Source: Brevibacterium yomogidense
Lineage (GTDB): Bacteria; Actinomycetota; Actinomycetes; Actinomycetales; Brevibacteriaceae
Assembly: GCF_016107685.1 (NCBI RefSeq)
Contig: NZ_JABASY010000007.1
Coordinates: 62,001-126,000 of the forward strand
Reading direction: 5' to 3'
Length of the DNA: 64,000 bases
The notes below the pieces were generated by a model. The model saw only the letters and a program-made list of their open reading frames with translations, did not search any database and was not told the origin of the DNA. Positions within the stretch are counted from its first letter, which is position 1, and the number at the start of each line of letters is the position of its first letter. Of this stretch, positions 7,217 through 16,124 are shown in pieces. The position numbers and the translations under genes are program-made.

Positions 7217-7990
7217 TCAGTCGAAACCGCCCCCACCGGGCGCGACGGATACCCGCAGTGACCGGGCGGTGAAGCTGTGCCGTCTGTACTTGCGCGCAGC
7301 GGACTCCAAAGAGCCCCAGGACAGGGCATCCCACGCGAGCGGATACTCCGGGTTGAGTCCCCACGGCTGGACGGGTGCGTTGTCCCGCAGGAGCGGTGCC
7401 GCTTCGTCGATGTGTCGTTCGACCTGCGACAGCCACTCGGCGGTCCACGGCGACCCGGGTTTGAAGGCGACTGCGGCGGGGTGGAGTGCGCGGGCCCCGC
7501 GACGGGTGCGCGCGACACGCTTCCCCATGGGAGTGAAGGACGGCAGCGCCTTCGCGCTCATCCCTCCTGCCCACAGGACGGCGGAGGAATTCAGCTTGTC
7601 GAGCACCGGTCCCCACGCTCCGGTCAGTGGCTTGATGTCCGCGTACGCACCGCCGTGGTGGTGCATGAAGTATGCCCGCAAGTAATCAGCACGATGGTGG
7701 AAGCTGAGGTCCTCGTAGGAGGGGTGGAGCGGGTGCTGGGCGACGAGGTACTCGCTGAGGTTCTGTGGTGTCACCAGGTGGAAGTCGAGGCCCAGGTTCG
7801 TGTAGCGCAGGATGTCGAGAGACCGGCGACGGACGTCTGACATGGCGTTCTCACCAGCCCAAACAGCGAAGACCTGTCCTGGGGCGTGGGGCGCTGACGG
7901 TGCGGGGGCCGAGGCCGCGTGCGCGGGTGACTCCGAGGGGAGCGGGGCCGCCGGGGCGAGATCTGCAGGAAACTGTGGGAAGCGACGCAT
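7217..7990 (-). CDS. Glycosyltransferase with sugar-binding DXD-type region
   Basis: About 257 aa. The core resembles PF04488-type capsular/mannosyl transferases: FAVWAGENAMSDVRRRSLDILRYTN, LHPSYEDLSFHHRADYLRAYFMHHHGGAYADIKP. The usual YxDxD motif appears as YADIK, so the second acidic residue is missing. Three ATGs in a row follow AGAGGAGG; spacing favours the third (7990). Residues about 15-40 are Ala/Pro-rich. No membrane segment is visible. Neighbours do not reveal the acceptor. It may modify a surface glycan. Confidence 0.65.
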   Translation of the reverse strand: MRRFPQFPADLAPAAPLPSESPAHAASAPAPSAPHAPGQVFAVWAGENAMSDVRRRSLDILRYTNLGLDFHLVTPQNLSEYLVAQHPLHPSYEDLSFHHRADYLRAYFMHHHGGAYADIKPLTGAWGPVLDKLNSSAVLWAGGMSAKALPSFTPMGKRVARTRRGARALHPAAVAFKPGSPWTAEWLSQVERHIDEAAPLLRDNAPVQPWGLNPEYPLAWDALSWGSLESAARKYRRHSFTARSLRVSVAPGGGGFD

Positions 7991-8279
7991 CATCATGCCT
8001 CCTCTGAAAGCGGCGCGTGTTGTTACTATACGGTTGGTTTTCGGAAGATGCGACACCGGGGCGGCTGGGGCACAAGCCCCATTGATGCGCCGCATCCGGC
8101 GCCCGCGATCACTCTCTCAACGGTGAGAGGCGCGTGGGCGGGGCTCTTCAGGCGCGCCTCTACTGCGACTGCTTCGCATGGTTGTTATGCTTCGTGAACT
8201 GAATGGCCGGGCATCACTGGCACCTGCTGCGGCGGTGTCTGCGCGGGCAGACGAAATCGCAGGCGACCGAGGAGGACCC

Positions 8280-8954
8280 ATGGGTAAGGCGACGACACCG
8301 GAGCAGACCTCCACACGCGTGGCGACCAAGGATTCGCTGTGGACTGAACCCAGCGACGTCTCCGGCACGGCCGCACCCGATCTCGCGATGAGCGCACGCA
8401 CCCTCGACATGGAGGCCGACGTGCACGCGACGATCTCCACGACCGCCACGACGGAAGCGTCGCGCGGTGTGCAGATGGGGGACGTGTTCCATGGGCAGTG
8501 CGACCCTGATTCCTGGGTGGATGTCACAACGGAGCTCACCTACCAGGGGCCGGACTCCCTTGAGACCGGAGGGGTCCTCACCGTGAGCCTCGCGGGCGAC
8601 GGGCGCAACGAGTACCGCGCGGAGCTCGTGAGCGTCACCGGCGGCGCGGCGGACAAGCTGTCAGCACCCGACGAGCGCTCCTCGAAGCGACGCTGGTCCC
8701 TGGCCTGGACCGTCACGGACCGGCTGGAGCCCGGCGACGACCTCACCGTCTCGTGGCGCATGACCGGCGAGGAGGCGCCCGACCCAGGTCGCGGGACCCA
8801 CGTCGATGCGACCTTCCTCTATCCTGCGGGCCAGTACGCGGGGCTGGAGGAGGCCGATGTGCCGTGGATCGGGGCGCCCGCCAACGCCACCGGGACCCCC
8901 GGTGCGGACTACAGCGAACCGACACGCTTCTTCGGCTTCGTCGCCGACGCCTGA
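8280..8954 (+). CDS. Hypothetical protein with beta-rich DUF11-like region
   Basis: 224 aa using the ATG at 8280, which follows AGGAGG by 4 nt; an in-frame ATG at 8178 has no ribosome site. I do not recognise the family. No signal peptide or membrane segment is visible. Residues 65-190 alternate short hydrophobic strands with conserved-looking VTTELTYQGPDSL and LEPGDDLTVSWRMTG, which resembles immunoglobulin-like repeat domains. One cysteine is present (GQCDP). It converges with the amidohydrolase gene 32 bp away. Function unknown. Confidence 0.6.
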   Translation: MGKATTPEQTSTRVATKDSLWTEPSDVSGTAAPDLAMSARTLDMEADVHATISTTATTEASRGVQMGDVFHGQCDPDSWVDVTTELTYQGPDSLETGGVLTVSLAGDGRNEYRAELVSVTGGAADKLSAPDERSSKRRWSLAWTVTDRLEPGDDLTVSWRMTGEEAPDPGRGTHVDATFLYPAGQYAGLEEADVPWIGAPANATGTPGADYSEPTRFFGFVADA

Positions 8955-8986
8955 AGTCTGACGCCAGACGCGGAGCCCGTTGGCAC

Positions 8987-10615
8987 TCACAGTGTCGAGT
9001 GCGTGAACTCCCCGTCCGCGAGTGTCGCGACGACGTCGATGTCCTTGATCGTCGTCGGGTCCGCGGAGAAGGGGTCGTCTCCCAGGACCACCATGTCGGC
9101 GAGCTTGCCCCGTGCCAGGGTGCCCTTGACAGCGCCGTGGCCGGACGCCTCGGCGGCGGTCCTGGTGTAGGCCGTGAAAGCCTGCTCGACTGTCAGGCAT
9201 TCCTCTGCGGAGCCGAAGACGTCGCCCGTGCTCGTGGCGCGGTCGACGAACGCCTGGATGCCGCGCAGAGGCGTGCCGTCCGCGCACGGACGGTCGGACG
9301 ACCCCGCGAGCATGACCCCGGCGTCGACGAACGAGCGCCCGCGGTAGAGCAGCCGACGCCTGTCGGGACCCACCGACGCATTCATCCCGTCGCCGATGTC
9401 GCGCGCGAACGCCGACTGCGGTGTCACCGCGATGCCGTACTGCGCGAGCGTCGCCAGATGCTCGTCGTGCACGGTTCCCGCGTGCTCGATGCGGTTGGGC
9501 ACGCGGCGGAGACCGTACGTGTCCATCGCCTCGACGATATTCTTCACAGCATGGTCGACGGCCAGATCGCCGATCGCGTGGACGGCGAGCGACCACCCCG
9601 ACCGGTACACGTCGAGGATCGTCCGCCGCAGCGTCTCAGGGTCGTCCTGCAGGTAGCCGGCCGTGTCGCTCCCGGCGTAATCGTCGCGCATCGCCGCGGT
9701 CTCGCCGCTCATCGCGCCGTCCATGAAGATCTTCACCGGCCCGAAGCTCAGCCAGTCGTCGCCGAACCCGGTCCTGACGCCGGTGTCCAGACCGATGCCG
9801 TAGCCGTCCGCGGAATGTGAGGCGACCGTGTGCAGGCCGTCCGCCATCGGCATGATCTGGGCGCGCGCACGCAGCTTCCCCGCTTCGCGCGCCAGCTGAT
9901 ACGCATGCACCTCGAGGGGCGAGTGGCCGATCCAGCCCGCGAAGATCCCGCATTCGCCGAAGCTCGTGATCCCCTCCGACGCATAGCCCGCGGTCGCACG
10001 GTCCAGCGCGTCGACGACCGTATCGAGCGAGTACGGGCGGATGAGGTCCTGGATGAGGCCCTGCGCGGTCTCCTCGACGAGCCCGGTGGGGCGGCCGTGC
10101 GCGTCGCGGACGACGCGGCCCCCGGCGGGATCCTCGAAGCCGGGTTCCGTCATGCCCGCGAGCTTCATCGCCGCCGTGTTGACGATCGCGGCGTGCCCCG
10201 ACTGCTGGCGCAGGAAGAGGGGACGGTCGCCCGTGATCCGGTCGAGCACCTCGAGGTCGGGGTACTGTCCGCCGTAGTCGCGGTGCCCGTACCCGGTCGC
10301 GTTGATCCACTCGCCCGACGGGGTGGATGCGGCGGCCTCTTCGATCCTCCGGTACACCTCGTCGAGCCCACCCGGAAGCGCCGTGCAGTTGATGCTCGCC
10401 AGCGTGAGCCCGTACCACGTGGTGTGGCAGTGGACGTCGTTGAAGCCGGGCAGCACCGTCGCCCCGTGCATGTTGATGCGGCGCTTCGCGTTGAGACCCC
10501 GCACGTCATCGTCGAAGCCCACGATCCTGCCGCCCCAGATGCCGATCGCGCCGGCGCCGGGACGGTCGTCGTCCATCGTGCGGATCCGCGCGTTGTCCAG
10601 GATGAGGTCGAGCAT
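8987..10615 (-). CDS. Amidohydrolase family protein, YtcJ/NfdA-like
   Basis: 542 aa. The metal ligands are visible: GFNDVHCHTT (HxH), HAIGDLAVDHA, NRIEHAGTV, and SSDRPCADGTP near the end. The N-terminal small beta domain (LDLILDNARIRTMD) and the C-terminal GTLARGKLADMVVLGDDP are typical of YtcJ-type hydrolases, which act on N-substituted formamides or other amides. The substrate is unknown. GGAG lies 8 nt before the ATG. It sits downstream of a ThDP enzyme and an MHS symporter read in the same direction, suggesting a catabolic group, but a hairpin and a double repeat precede it, so it may have its own promoter. Confidence 0.85.
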   Translation of the reverse strand: MLDLILDNARIRTMDDDRPGAGAIGIWGGRIVGFDDDVRGLNAKRRINMHGATVLPGFNDVHCHTTWYGLTLASINCTALPGGLDEVYRRIEEAAASTPSGEWINATGYGHRDYGGQYPDLEVLDRITGDRPLFLRQQSGHAAIVNTAAMKLAGMTEPGFEDPAGGRVVRDAHGRPTGLVEETAQGLIQDLIRPYSLDTVVDALDRATAGYASEGITSFGECGIFAGWIGHSPLEVHAYQLAREAGKLRARAQIMPMADGLHTVASHSADGYGIGLDTGVRTGFGDDWLSFGPVKIFMDGAMSGETAAMRDDYAGSDTAGYLQDDPETLRRTILDVYRSGWSLAVHAIGDLAVDHAVKNIVEAMDTYGLRRVPNRIEHAGTVHDEHLATLAQYGIAVTPQSAFARDIGDGMNASVGPDRRRLLYRGRSFVDAGVMLAGSSDRPCADGTPLRGIQAFVDRATSTGDVFGSAEECLTVEQAFTAYTRTAAEASGHGAVKGTLARGKLADMVVLGDDPFSADPTTIKDIDVVATLADGEFTHSTL

Positions 10616-10635
10616 GGTGGGGTCTCCGAATCTGC

Positions 10636-10667
10636 AGTGTCACGTGCGAGGAGTGTCACGTGCGAGG
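10636..10667 (-). promoter_or_regulatory. Tandem 16-bp repeat containing CACGTG, before the amidohydrolase
   Basis: AGTGTCACGTGCGAGG occurs twice without a gap (10636-10651 and 10652-10667). Each copy has the CACGTG palindrome. It lies 21-52 nt upstream of the amidohydrolase ATG, in the position of a promoter or operator. Confidence 0.5.
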
Positions 10668-10668
10668 A

Positions 10669-10697
10669 CGGTGGCTTCGGTCATACCGAGGCTACCG
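10669..10697 (-). terminator. Imperfect hairpin after the ThDP-enzyme gene
   Basis: CGGTGGCTTCGG (10669-10680) pairs with CCGAGGCTACCG (10686-10697) with two mismatches and a 5-nt loop. It is 20 nt past the stop of the upstream gene and could end or attenuate its transcript. Confidence 0.5.
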
Positions 10698-10716
10698 CGC
10701 AGAGCGCCCGCGGCGG

Positions 10717-12501
10717 TCAGCTCCGCGGCAGCCGCACGTCGGGGTCCGTGTGGATGTGGAGGAGCGCGGGGCCGTCGTGGGCGAGCGCCTCCTGAAGCAT
10801 CGGCACGAAGTCCTCCGTCCGCTCGACGGAGTAACCGCGACCGCCGTACGCGTTCGCGAGCGCCGCGAAGTCCGGGTTCGTGAAGGTCGTGCCCGACGGG
10901 CGTCCCGGATACTCCCGCACCTGGTGGCCGACGATCGTGCCGTACACGGTGTTGTCGTCCACGATCACCGTGATGTTGAGCCCTTCGTGGACAGCGGTGG
11001 CGAACTCCTGACCGTTCATCATGAAGCAGCCGTCACCGGCGAGGGCCACCACCGGCCGGTCCGGGAACGTGAGCGCCGCGGCCACGGCTGCGGGCGTCCC
11101 CATCCCCATCGCCCCGTTGCGCGGTGCCGCGACGGATCCCGGCCCCTGGAGCGGCCAGTACCGCAGCGCCCACGCGGAGTAGTTCCCCGCTCCGTACGTG
11201 AGGACGACATCCCGGGGGAGGATGTCCGCGGCATCCCGGTAGGCGCGGTCCCGGTCGACGAACTCGTCGCTGCGCTCGCCGCCCACCACGCTGGTGCGCC
11301 ATTCGACGAACCGTTCACGGTAGTGGCGATACCAGGGCACGGTGTCGGAGTCCTCTGCGGCGCGGGCAGCTTCCGCTGAGTCCGCCGGTGCCGCATGGTC
11401 CGGCCGCTCGCGGTGTGCCGCCCCGTCCGCCGAGGTGCCGGTCTCGTCCGCTTGGCCGTGCCCAGCTGCTCCGGAGACGTCGCCGTACAGCGCCGCCGCC
11501 AACGCCGCCGGGGTCGTGACGATCTGCTGGTCGAGTGGGCCGAAGTGCCCGTGCGCGTCTGGGTCGGGACCCGCCACGATCGTGTGCTGCGGGTCGACGC
11601 CGAACTCGTAGCCGCCGGTCATGACATCCGCACGGACACAGCCGATGAAGACATGCAGATCCGCGGCGGCCAGCGCCTCGCGGGTGCCGATGAAGCTCGA
11701 ATAGCCCAACGGGCCGAGGAAGACCTCCGAGGCATGGTCGACCGAATCGTGTGCGCGGAAGTCCGCGGCGATGCCGGCCCCGCGGTGGCGCGCCCACGCC
11801 GCGATCTGGGCCGAGGATTCGGCGGTCCATCCCTGACCCCCGACGATCACCAGCGGCTGCTCGGCGGCGGCGACCGCGGACTCGAGAGCGGAGAGGTCGT
11901 CGCGCGTGGGCGCGGGGGAGGGGACGGGCCGCGGCGGAACGGCCTGCGACGTCGTCTGGTCGAGGAGAGTCTCCTCCGGCAGCCCCACGATGACGGGGCC
12001 GGGGCGACCGGATGCGGCGGTGTGCATCGCATCTGCCACGATGCGTGCGGCGGAGTCCGGGTCGTCGAGGATGAGGACCTTCTTCGCGGTGGACCCGAAC
12101 CAGGCGTTCGGATCGAACTCCTGGAACGCTTCCCGTCCGCGCTGAGCGGTGGGGATCAGCCCGACGAACAGGACCAGCGGAGTCGCATCCTGGTAGGCGG
12201 TGTGCACGGCGATCATCGCGTTCGATGCGCCGGGGCCGCGCGTGACCATGGCGATGCCGGGCCGGCTGGTGAGGCGGGCTTCTGCGACCGCGGCATACCC
12301 AGCGCCACCCTCCTGCCGGCAGACGATCGTGTGGATGGAGGAGTCGTAGAGACCGTCCAGCACGTCGAGGAACGATTCGCCCGGCACGTTGTAGATGCGT
12401 TCCACACCTTCCGCTTCGAGCTGGCGGACGATGAGGTGACCGGCGGACATCGTGGACGTGGAGGCTCCGGCGGCAGTGGCGGACGCTGTGACTTCGCTCA
12501 T
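10717..12501 (-). CDS. Thiamine diphosphate-dependent enzyme, acetolactate-synthase-like
   Basis: 594 aa. The catalytic glutamate is in IYNVPGESFLDVLDG (Glu42), and the ThDP/Mg site is GDGCFMMNGQEFATAV followed by VIVDDN near the C-terminus. Three domains are present in the usual order. Residues about 331-376 form an Ala/Gly/Asp-rich insertion in the linker between the middle and C-terminal domains. The ATG at 12501 follows AGGA by 8 nt; a GTG 30 nt upstream lacks a site. No small regulatory subunit is nearby, so a biosynthetic IlvB role is unlikely. A catabolic carboligase or decarboxylase acting on the symporter's substrate fits better, by inference. Confidence 0.8.
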   Translation of the reverse strand: MSEVTASATAAGASTSTMSAGHLIVRQLEAEGVERIYNVPGESFLDVLDGLYDSSIHTIVCRQEGGAGYAAVAEARLTSRPGIAMVTRGPGASNAMIAVHTAYQDATPLVLFVGLIPTAQRGREAFQEFDPNAWFGSTAKKVLILDDPDSAARIVADAMHTAASGRPGPVIVGLPEETLLDQTTSQAVPPRPVPSPAPTRDDLSALESAVAAAEQPLVIVGGQGWTAESSAQIAAWARHRGAGIAADFRAHDSVDHASEVFLGPLGYSSFIGTREALAAADLHVFIGCVRADVMTGGYEFGVDPQHTIVAGPDPDAHGHFGPLDQQIVTTPAALAAALYGDVSGAAGHGQADETGTSADGAAHRERPDHAAPADSAEAARAAEDSDTVPWYRHYRERFVEWRTSVVGGERSDEFVDRDRAYRDAADILPRDVVLTYGAGNYSAWALRYWPLQGPGSVAAPRNGAMGMGTPAAVAAALTFPDRPVVALAGDGCFMMNGQEFATAVHEGLNITVIVDDNTVYGTIVGHQVREYPGRPSGTTFTNPDFAALANAYGGRGYSVERTEDFVPMLQEALAHDGPALLHIHTDPDVRLPRS

Positions 12502-12586
12502 GTCCTCAGTCCTATCACGCACGCCGGACACACGGCAGGGGCTGTCTGTCCGGCGGGACCAGTGGTGGCTGCGGGGCCCGCGAGCC

Positions 12587-13951
12587 TCAGTGCTTGAAGC
12601 CCGGCAGGTCCTGACTCATCCGGGGTGCGAGGTAGCCGGCGACAGCGGTGAACGCGGACACGACGACCAGCAGTCCGGCCGCCGGCCACCAGTGGTTGCC
12701 CGCGGCCGTGACGAGGGCGGTGGTGAGCAGGGGGACGAACCCGCTCAGCATGCCCGCGGTGTTCTGGGCGAACGCGACGCCGGTGAAGCGAGTGGTGGCC
12801 GGGAACAGCCCGGTGAGGACGGTGCCGGATGCGGCGTACGGGAACGACAGTGCGGACACCGCGATCGTCATCCCGACGATGACGAGCACCGAGCTGCCGC
12901 TGTCGATGAGCAGGAACGCGGGGAACGCGAGGACAGCGGAGACGATGCCGCCGTAGAGGATGACGCGACTGGCGCCGTACTTCCCTCCCAGACGTCCGCC
13001 GATGATGAGGACGGGGATCTCGACCGTGGCGGCGAAGAGGGTGCCCAGCAGCATGACCTGGTCGGACTCGCCCAGGACGTTCACGCCGTACCAGACGACG
13101 AATGTCGTCACCAGATAGAAGCCGCCCACGCCCAGCAGTGCGGCCGCCATGCCGACGATGATGTGCTTCCACGATTCGCGCAGTGTCGTGGAGATGGGGG
13201 CCTTGACGACCTCGTTCGACTCGAGGAGCTCCTGGAAGACCGGCGACTCCTCCAGTTTGCTGCGGATCCACAGCGCCAGCAGCAGCATGGGGATCGCGGC
13301 GAGGAACGGGATGCGCCAGCCGAACGAATCGAAGTTGTCCTTCGAGAAGAACATCGTGGCGAGGAAGAACCCTCCGGACGACAGGATCGTGCCGATGGGG
13401 GAGCCGATCTGGGGGATCGCAGCGTAGCGGGCGCGGTGCTTGAGCGGGGCGTTCTCCACGACGATCGTCATGGCGCCGGCCCATTCGCCGCCCACGAACA
13501 GTCCCTGCACGATGCGCAGGAGGACCAGCAGGATCGGCGCGGCGATGCCGATCGCTGCGTAGGTCGGCAGCATGCCGATGAGGCCCGTGACGATGCCGAT
13601 GCCGATGATCGTCACCATGAGCGTCGTGCGGCGGCCGATCCGGTCGCCCATCCGCCCGAAGAACATGCCACCCAGCGGTCGGGCCACCAGGCCCACACCG
13701 AACGTCGCGAACGAAGCCATCGCGGCGGCGGCCGCGTTGTCGTTGGCGAAGTACTGGACGTTGAAGACCAGCGCGGCGGCCGCGCTGAAGAGGAAGAAGT
13801 CGTACCACTCCATAGCGGTGCCGACCAGGGCGCCGAGAGTGACCTTGCGGGCTTCGGCCTCAGTCAGCTGGTGGGCGGCGCCGGCTTCGATGCGGGCGGT
13901 GGTGTCGGGGCTGGCGGTGGTGTCGGGCCTGTGTCCCGGCTGTTCCGTCAT
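12587..13951 (-). CDS. MFS transporter, metabolite:H+ symporter (MHS) family
   Basis: 454 aa with 12 predicted membrane helices. MHS hallmarks are AMEWYDFFLFSAAAALVFN in the first helix, RPLGGMFFGRMGDRIGRR in loop 2-3, and RIVQGLFVGGEWAG in helix 5. It would import an organic acid or osmolyte (shikimate, proline/betaine, citrate and ketoglutarate carriers are relatives). It is the first gene of a leftward group with the ThDP enzyme and amidohydrolase, 85 nt before the ThDP gene. TAGGCT at 13997-13992 is a possible -10, with three 20-bp repeats further upstream. Confidence 0.9.
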   Translation of the reverse strand: MTEQPGHRPDTTASPDTTARIEAGAAHQLTEAEARKVTLGALVGTAMEWYDFFLFSAAAALVFNVQYFANDNAAAAAMASFATFGVGLVARPLGGMFFGRMGDRIGRRTTLMVTIIGIGIVTGLIGMLPTYAAIGIAAPILLVLLRIVQGLFVGGEWAGAMTIVVENAPLKHRARYAAIPQIGSPIGTILSSGGFFLATMFFSKDNFDSFGWRIPFLAAIPMLLLALWIRSKLEESPVFQELLESNEVVKAPISTTLRESWKHIIVGMAAALLGVGGFYLVTTFVVWYGVNVLGESDQVMLLGTLFAATVEIPVLIIGGRLGGKYGASRVILYGGIVSAVLAFPAFLLIDSGSSVLVIVGMTIAVSALSFPYAASGTVLTGLFPATTRFTGVAFAQNTAGMLSGFVPLLTTALVTAAGNHWWPAAGLLVVVSAFTAVAGYLAPRMSQDLPGFKH

Positions 13952-14040
13952 GGCAGGTCATCCTGTTGCTGAAGGGGGCTGAGATGACCGTAGCCTACGC
14001 GTGTTCGTCGTCACAGAGGAAGAGGTGCGGTTGCGGCCCT

Positions 14041-14100
14041 GGCAGCAGGTCGCACCTTCGGGCAGCAGGTCGCACTCCCGGGGCGCAGGTCGCCGTACCC
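14041..14100 (-). repeat. Three 20-bp direct repeats upstream of the MHS transporter
   Basis: GGCAGCAGGTCGCAC begins at 14041 and 14061 exactly, and a degraded copy (GGGCGCAGGTCGC) begins at 14081, a period of 20 bp. On the transporter strand the copies read GTGCGACCTGCTGCC and lie about 45-110 bp upstream of the predicted -10, where activator sites would be expected. Confidence 0.6.
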
Positions 14101-14109
14101 GCCTACACA

Positions 14110-14155
14110 AAACTTCGCCAGCTACGTACCTAGAACACTGTAGGTGGCGAAGTTT
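14110..14155 (-). terminator. Hairpin after the amino-acid ABC operon
   Basis: AAACTTCGCCA (14110-14120) pairs with TGGCGAAGTTT (14145-14155), continued inward by CTAC with GTAG. It lies 30 nt past the stop of the ATPase gene. A further copy of the right arm (GTAGGTGGCAAAGTT, 14159-14173, one mismatch) follows, so alternative pairing is possible. Confidence 0.65.
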
Positions 14156-14184
14156 CCAGTAGGTGGCAAAGTTCTGCGCATGCC

Positions 14185-15006
14185 TCAGCCTTCCGGGGTG
14201 CCGTCCGGGTGGAGGACACGGGCGAGGAACGACTGGGTGCGTTCGTGCTGCGGGTTGCCGATGACGTCCTTCGCCGGGCCCTCCTCCACGAGCACCCCGC
14301 CGTCCATGAAGAGGACACGGTCCGCCACGTCGCGGGCGAAGCCCATCTCGTGGGTGACGACGACCATCGTCATCCCCGCTTCCGCGAGCTGACGCATGAC
14401 GCCCAGCACGTCGCCCACCGTTTCCGGATCCAGGGCGGACGTCGGCTCGTCGAACAGCATGAGGGAGGGGTTCATCGCCAGCGCCCGGGCGATCGCGACG
14501 CGCTGCTGCTGGCCGCCCGACAGCTGGTCCGGGTACCTGTCCGCCAGATGCTCCAGCCCCACGTTCTCGAGGTTCTGCAGCGACGTGGCATCCGACTCCG
14601 CCTTGTCCTTCCCCAGGACGCGGCGCTGTGCGATCGAGCAGTTCTCCAGCGCCGTCATGTGCGGGAACAGGTTGAAGCTCTGGAACACCATGCCGACCTG
14701 TGCGCGCATGTCGTCGATCTGCACGTCCGGATCCGTCGCGTCGTAGCCGGCGACCGTGATCTTCCCCTGGTTGGGCGTCTCGAGCAGGTTGATGCAGCGC
14801 AGCAGGGTCGACTTGCCGGAGCCCGACGGTCCGATGACGCAGACGACCTCGCCCGGGTTCACGGTGAGGCTGATGCCCTTGAGCACCTCGACGTCGCCGT
14901 AGGACTTGTGGAGGTCCGTGATCGTGCAGCCCTCAGCGGTGGTCGCGGCGAGTCCCGCCGCTGCGGACATACCGCCGCCGGTGGGGGAATGATCGGGGGT
15001 GCTCAT
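14185..15006 (-). CDS. Polar amino-acid ABC transporter, ATP-binding protein (GlnQ-like)
   Basis: 273 aa. Walker [10 protein letters not shown], signature [15 protein letters not shown], Walker [15 protein letters not shown] and the H-loop VVTHEMGFA are all intact. The ATG at 15006 follows AAGGAG by 6 nt; about 30 residues precede the conserved domain. It energises the permease encoded just upstream (61-nt gap), with the binding protein as first gene. The substrate is probably a polar amino acid. Confidence 0.93.
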   Translation of the reverse strand: MSTPDHSPTGGGMSAAAGLAATTAEGCTITDLHKSYGDVEVLKGISLTVNPGEVVCVIGPSGSGKSTLLRCINLLETPNQGKITVAGYDATDPDVQIDDMRAQVGMVFQSFNLFPHMTALENCSIAQRRVLGKDKAESDATSLQNLENVGLEHLADRYPDQLSGGQQQRVAIARALAMNPSLMLFDEPTSALDPETVGDVLGVMRQLAEAGMTMVVVTHEMGFARDVADRVLFMDGGVLVEEGPAKDVIGNPQHERTQSFLARVLHPDGTPEG

Positions 15007-15067
15007 GGGTGCTCCTTGCGCGGGTGCAGGGTCGGTCGGATCGTGAGAGTGCGGGGCATCATCCCGC

Positions 15068-15895
15068 CTACTCTCTCGACAGCTTCGCGGTGCGCGATTC
15101 GAACGTGCGGGCGAGGATCCCCAGCGGCACCGTGATGACGAGGTACGCCGCTCCGGCGACGACGAGGGGCGTGAGGCCGGCCTCCGGCGACGAGATCGCC
15201 TCACGGCCGAACTTCGCCAGCTCGTACTGGCTGGCGGTGAGCCCCAGCAGGTAGATGAGCGACGAGTCCTTCGTCATCATGATGATCTCGTTGGTGAGCG
15301 GCGGCAGGATGATGCGCACCGCCTGCGGGATGACGATGGTGATCATCGCGCGGCTGTTGCTCATGCCCAGCGAGCGGGCCGCCTCGTACTGGCCCTTCGG
15401 CACCGCCTGCAGACCTGCGCGCAGGGTCTCTGCGATGTAGGCGGACTCGACGATGCCGAGCGCCAGCATGACGGTGACATACGTGTCGATCCGGATGCCG
15501 AACGCGTAGGGGATCGCGTAGCCGAACGCGATGAAGATCAGCAGTGCGGGAAGGCCGCGGAAGAACTCGATGTAGAGGGTCGCGATCCACCGGTACGGCG
15601 CGACCGGAGAGATCTTCATGAGGGCAAGGAGGAGACCCAGCGCCAGGGCCAGGACGAATCCCAGCGCCGTGTAGATGACCGTGTTCTTCAGCGCGACGGT
15701 GACGACGCCGGGGAACTGGTTGAGCGCGACCTGCGGGTTGAAGAACTTCTCGCCGACCGTCGACCAGTCGGTGAGGACTGCTGCGGCGCCAGCGGCGACG
15801 ACGAGGATCGCGTACTGCACGATCCGATTCACTTGGGCGCGCTTGCGCGGACTCATGCTCGTGCGTCGACGCGGTGAAGCGGGGGCTGTTGCCAC
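15068..15895 (-). CDS. Polar amino-acid ABC transporter permease
   Basis: 275 aa with a GTG start behind GGAGGAG. The HisM/GlnP-type features are clear: [16 protein letters not shown], then the EAA loop [29 protein letters not shown]. About five membrane segments follow a basic N-terminus. It is the only permease subunit in this operon, so it probably forms a homodimer. It lies 229 nt downstream of the binding-protein gene, separated by a strong hairpin. Confidence 0.92.
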   Translation of the reverse strand: MATAPASPRRRTSMSPRKRAQVNRIVQYAILVVAAGAAAVLTDWSTVGEKFFNPQVALNQFPGVVTVALKNTVIYTALGFVLALALGLLLALMKISPVAPYRWIATLYIEFFRGLPALLIFIAFGYAIPYAFGIRIDTYVTVMLALGIVESAYIAETLRAGLQAVPKGQYEAARSLGMSNSRAMITIVIPQAVRIILPPLTNEIIMMTKDSSLIYLLGLTASQYELAKFGREAISSPEAGLTPLVVAGAAYLVITVPLGILARTFESRTAKLSRE

Positions 15896-15939
15896 AGAGG
15901 CTCTCCTCCGTCAGAGGTGGATGCAGTCAGTGCCCCGTC

Positions 15940-16076
15940 GACCGTCGTCGCGACCGTCGTGACGGAGCGGGATGGCCGGGGCCATCGAGCCACAGTAGTC
16001 GACTCGACGGCTCGGACCGTCGTGACCCGGCGGTACGCACCGGGTCCAGTGCCCGGCGCTCACCGCCGGACCGTCG
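15940..16076 (-). repeat. Dispersed GACCGTCGT repeats between binding protein and permease
   Basis: GACCGTCGT occurs at 15940-15948, 15952-15960 and 16015-16023, and GACCGTCG again at 16069-16076. The first two are 12 bp apart. The stretch has no coding frame of note and lies in the intercistronic gap of the ABC operon. Confidence 0.5.
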
Positions 16077-16077
16077 C

Positions 16078-16109
16078 TGATCGCCCGGGCGCCGTTGCCC
16101 GGGCGATCA
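16078..16109 (-). terminator. Strong hairpin directly after the binding-protein gene
   Basis: A 13-bp perfect stem (TGATCGCCCGGGC with GCCCGGGCGATCA) closes a 6-nt loop, 15 nt past the stop of the binding-protein gene. It can act as a partial terminator or 3' stabiliser, raising binding protein relative to permease and ATPase. Confidence 0.75.
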
Positions 16110-16124
16110 TGCGTGAGCCGTGGA

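Noticed and set aside
8753..9820. 355-residue frame opposite the amidohydrolase gene
   Set aside because: It is an Arg-rich shadow of a gene with intact metal-binding motifs; there is no ribosome site or family match.
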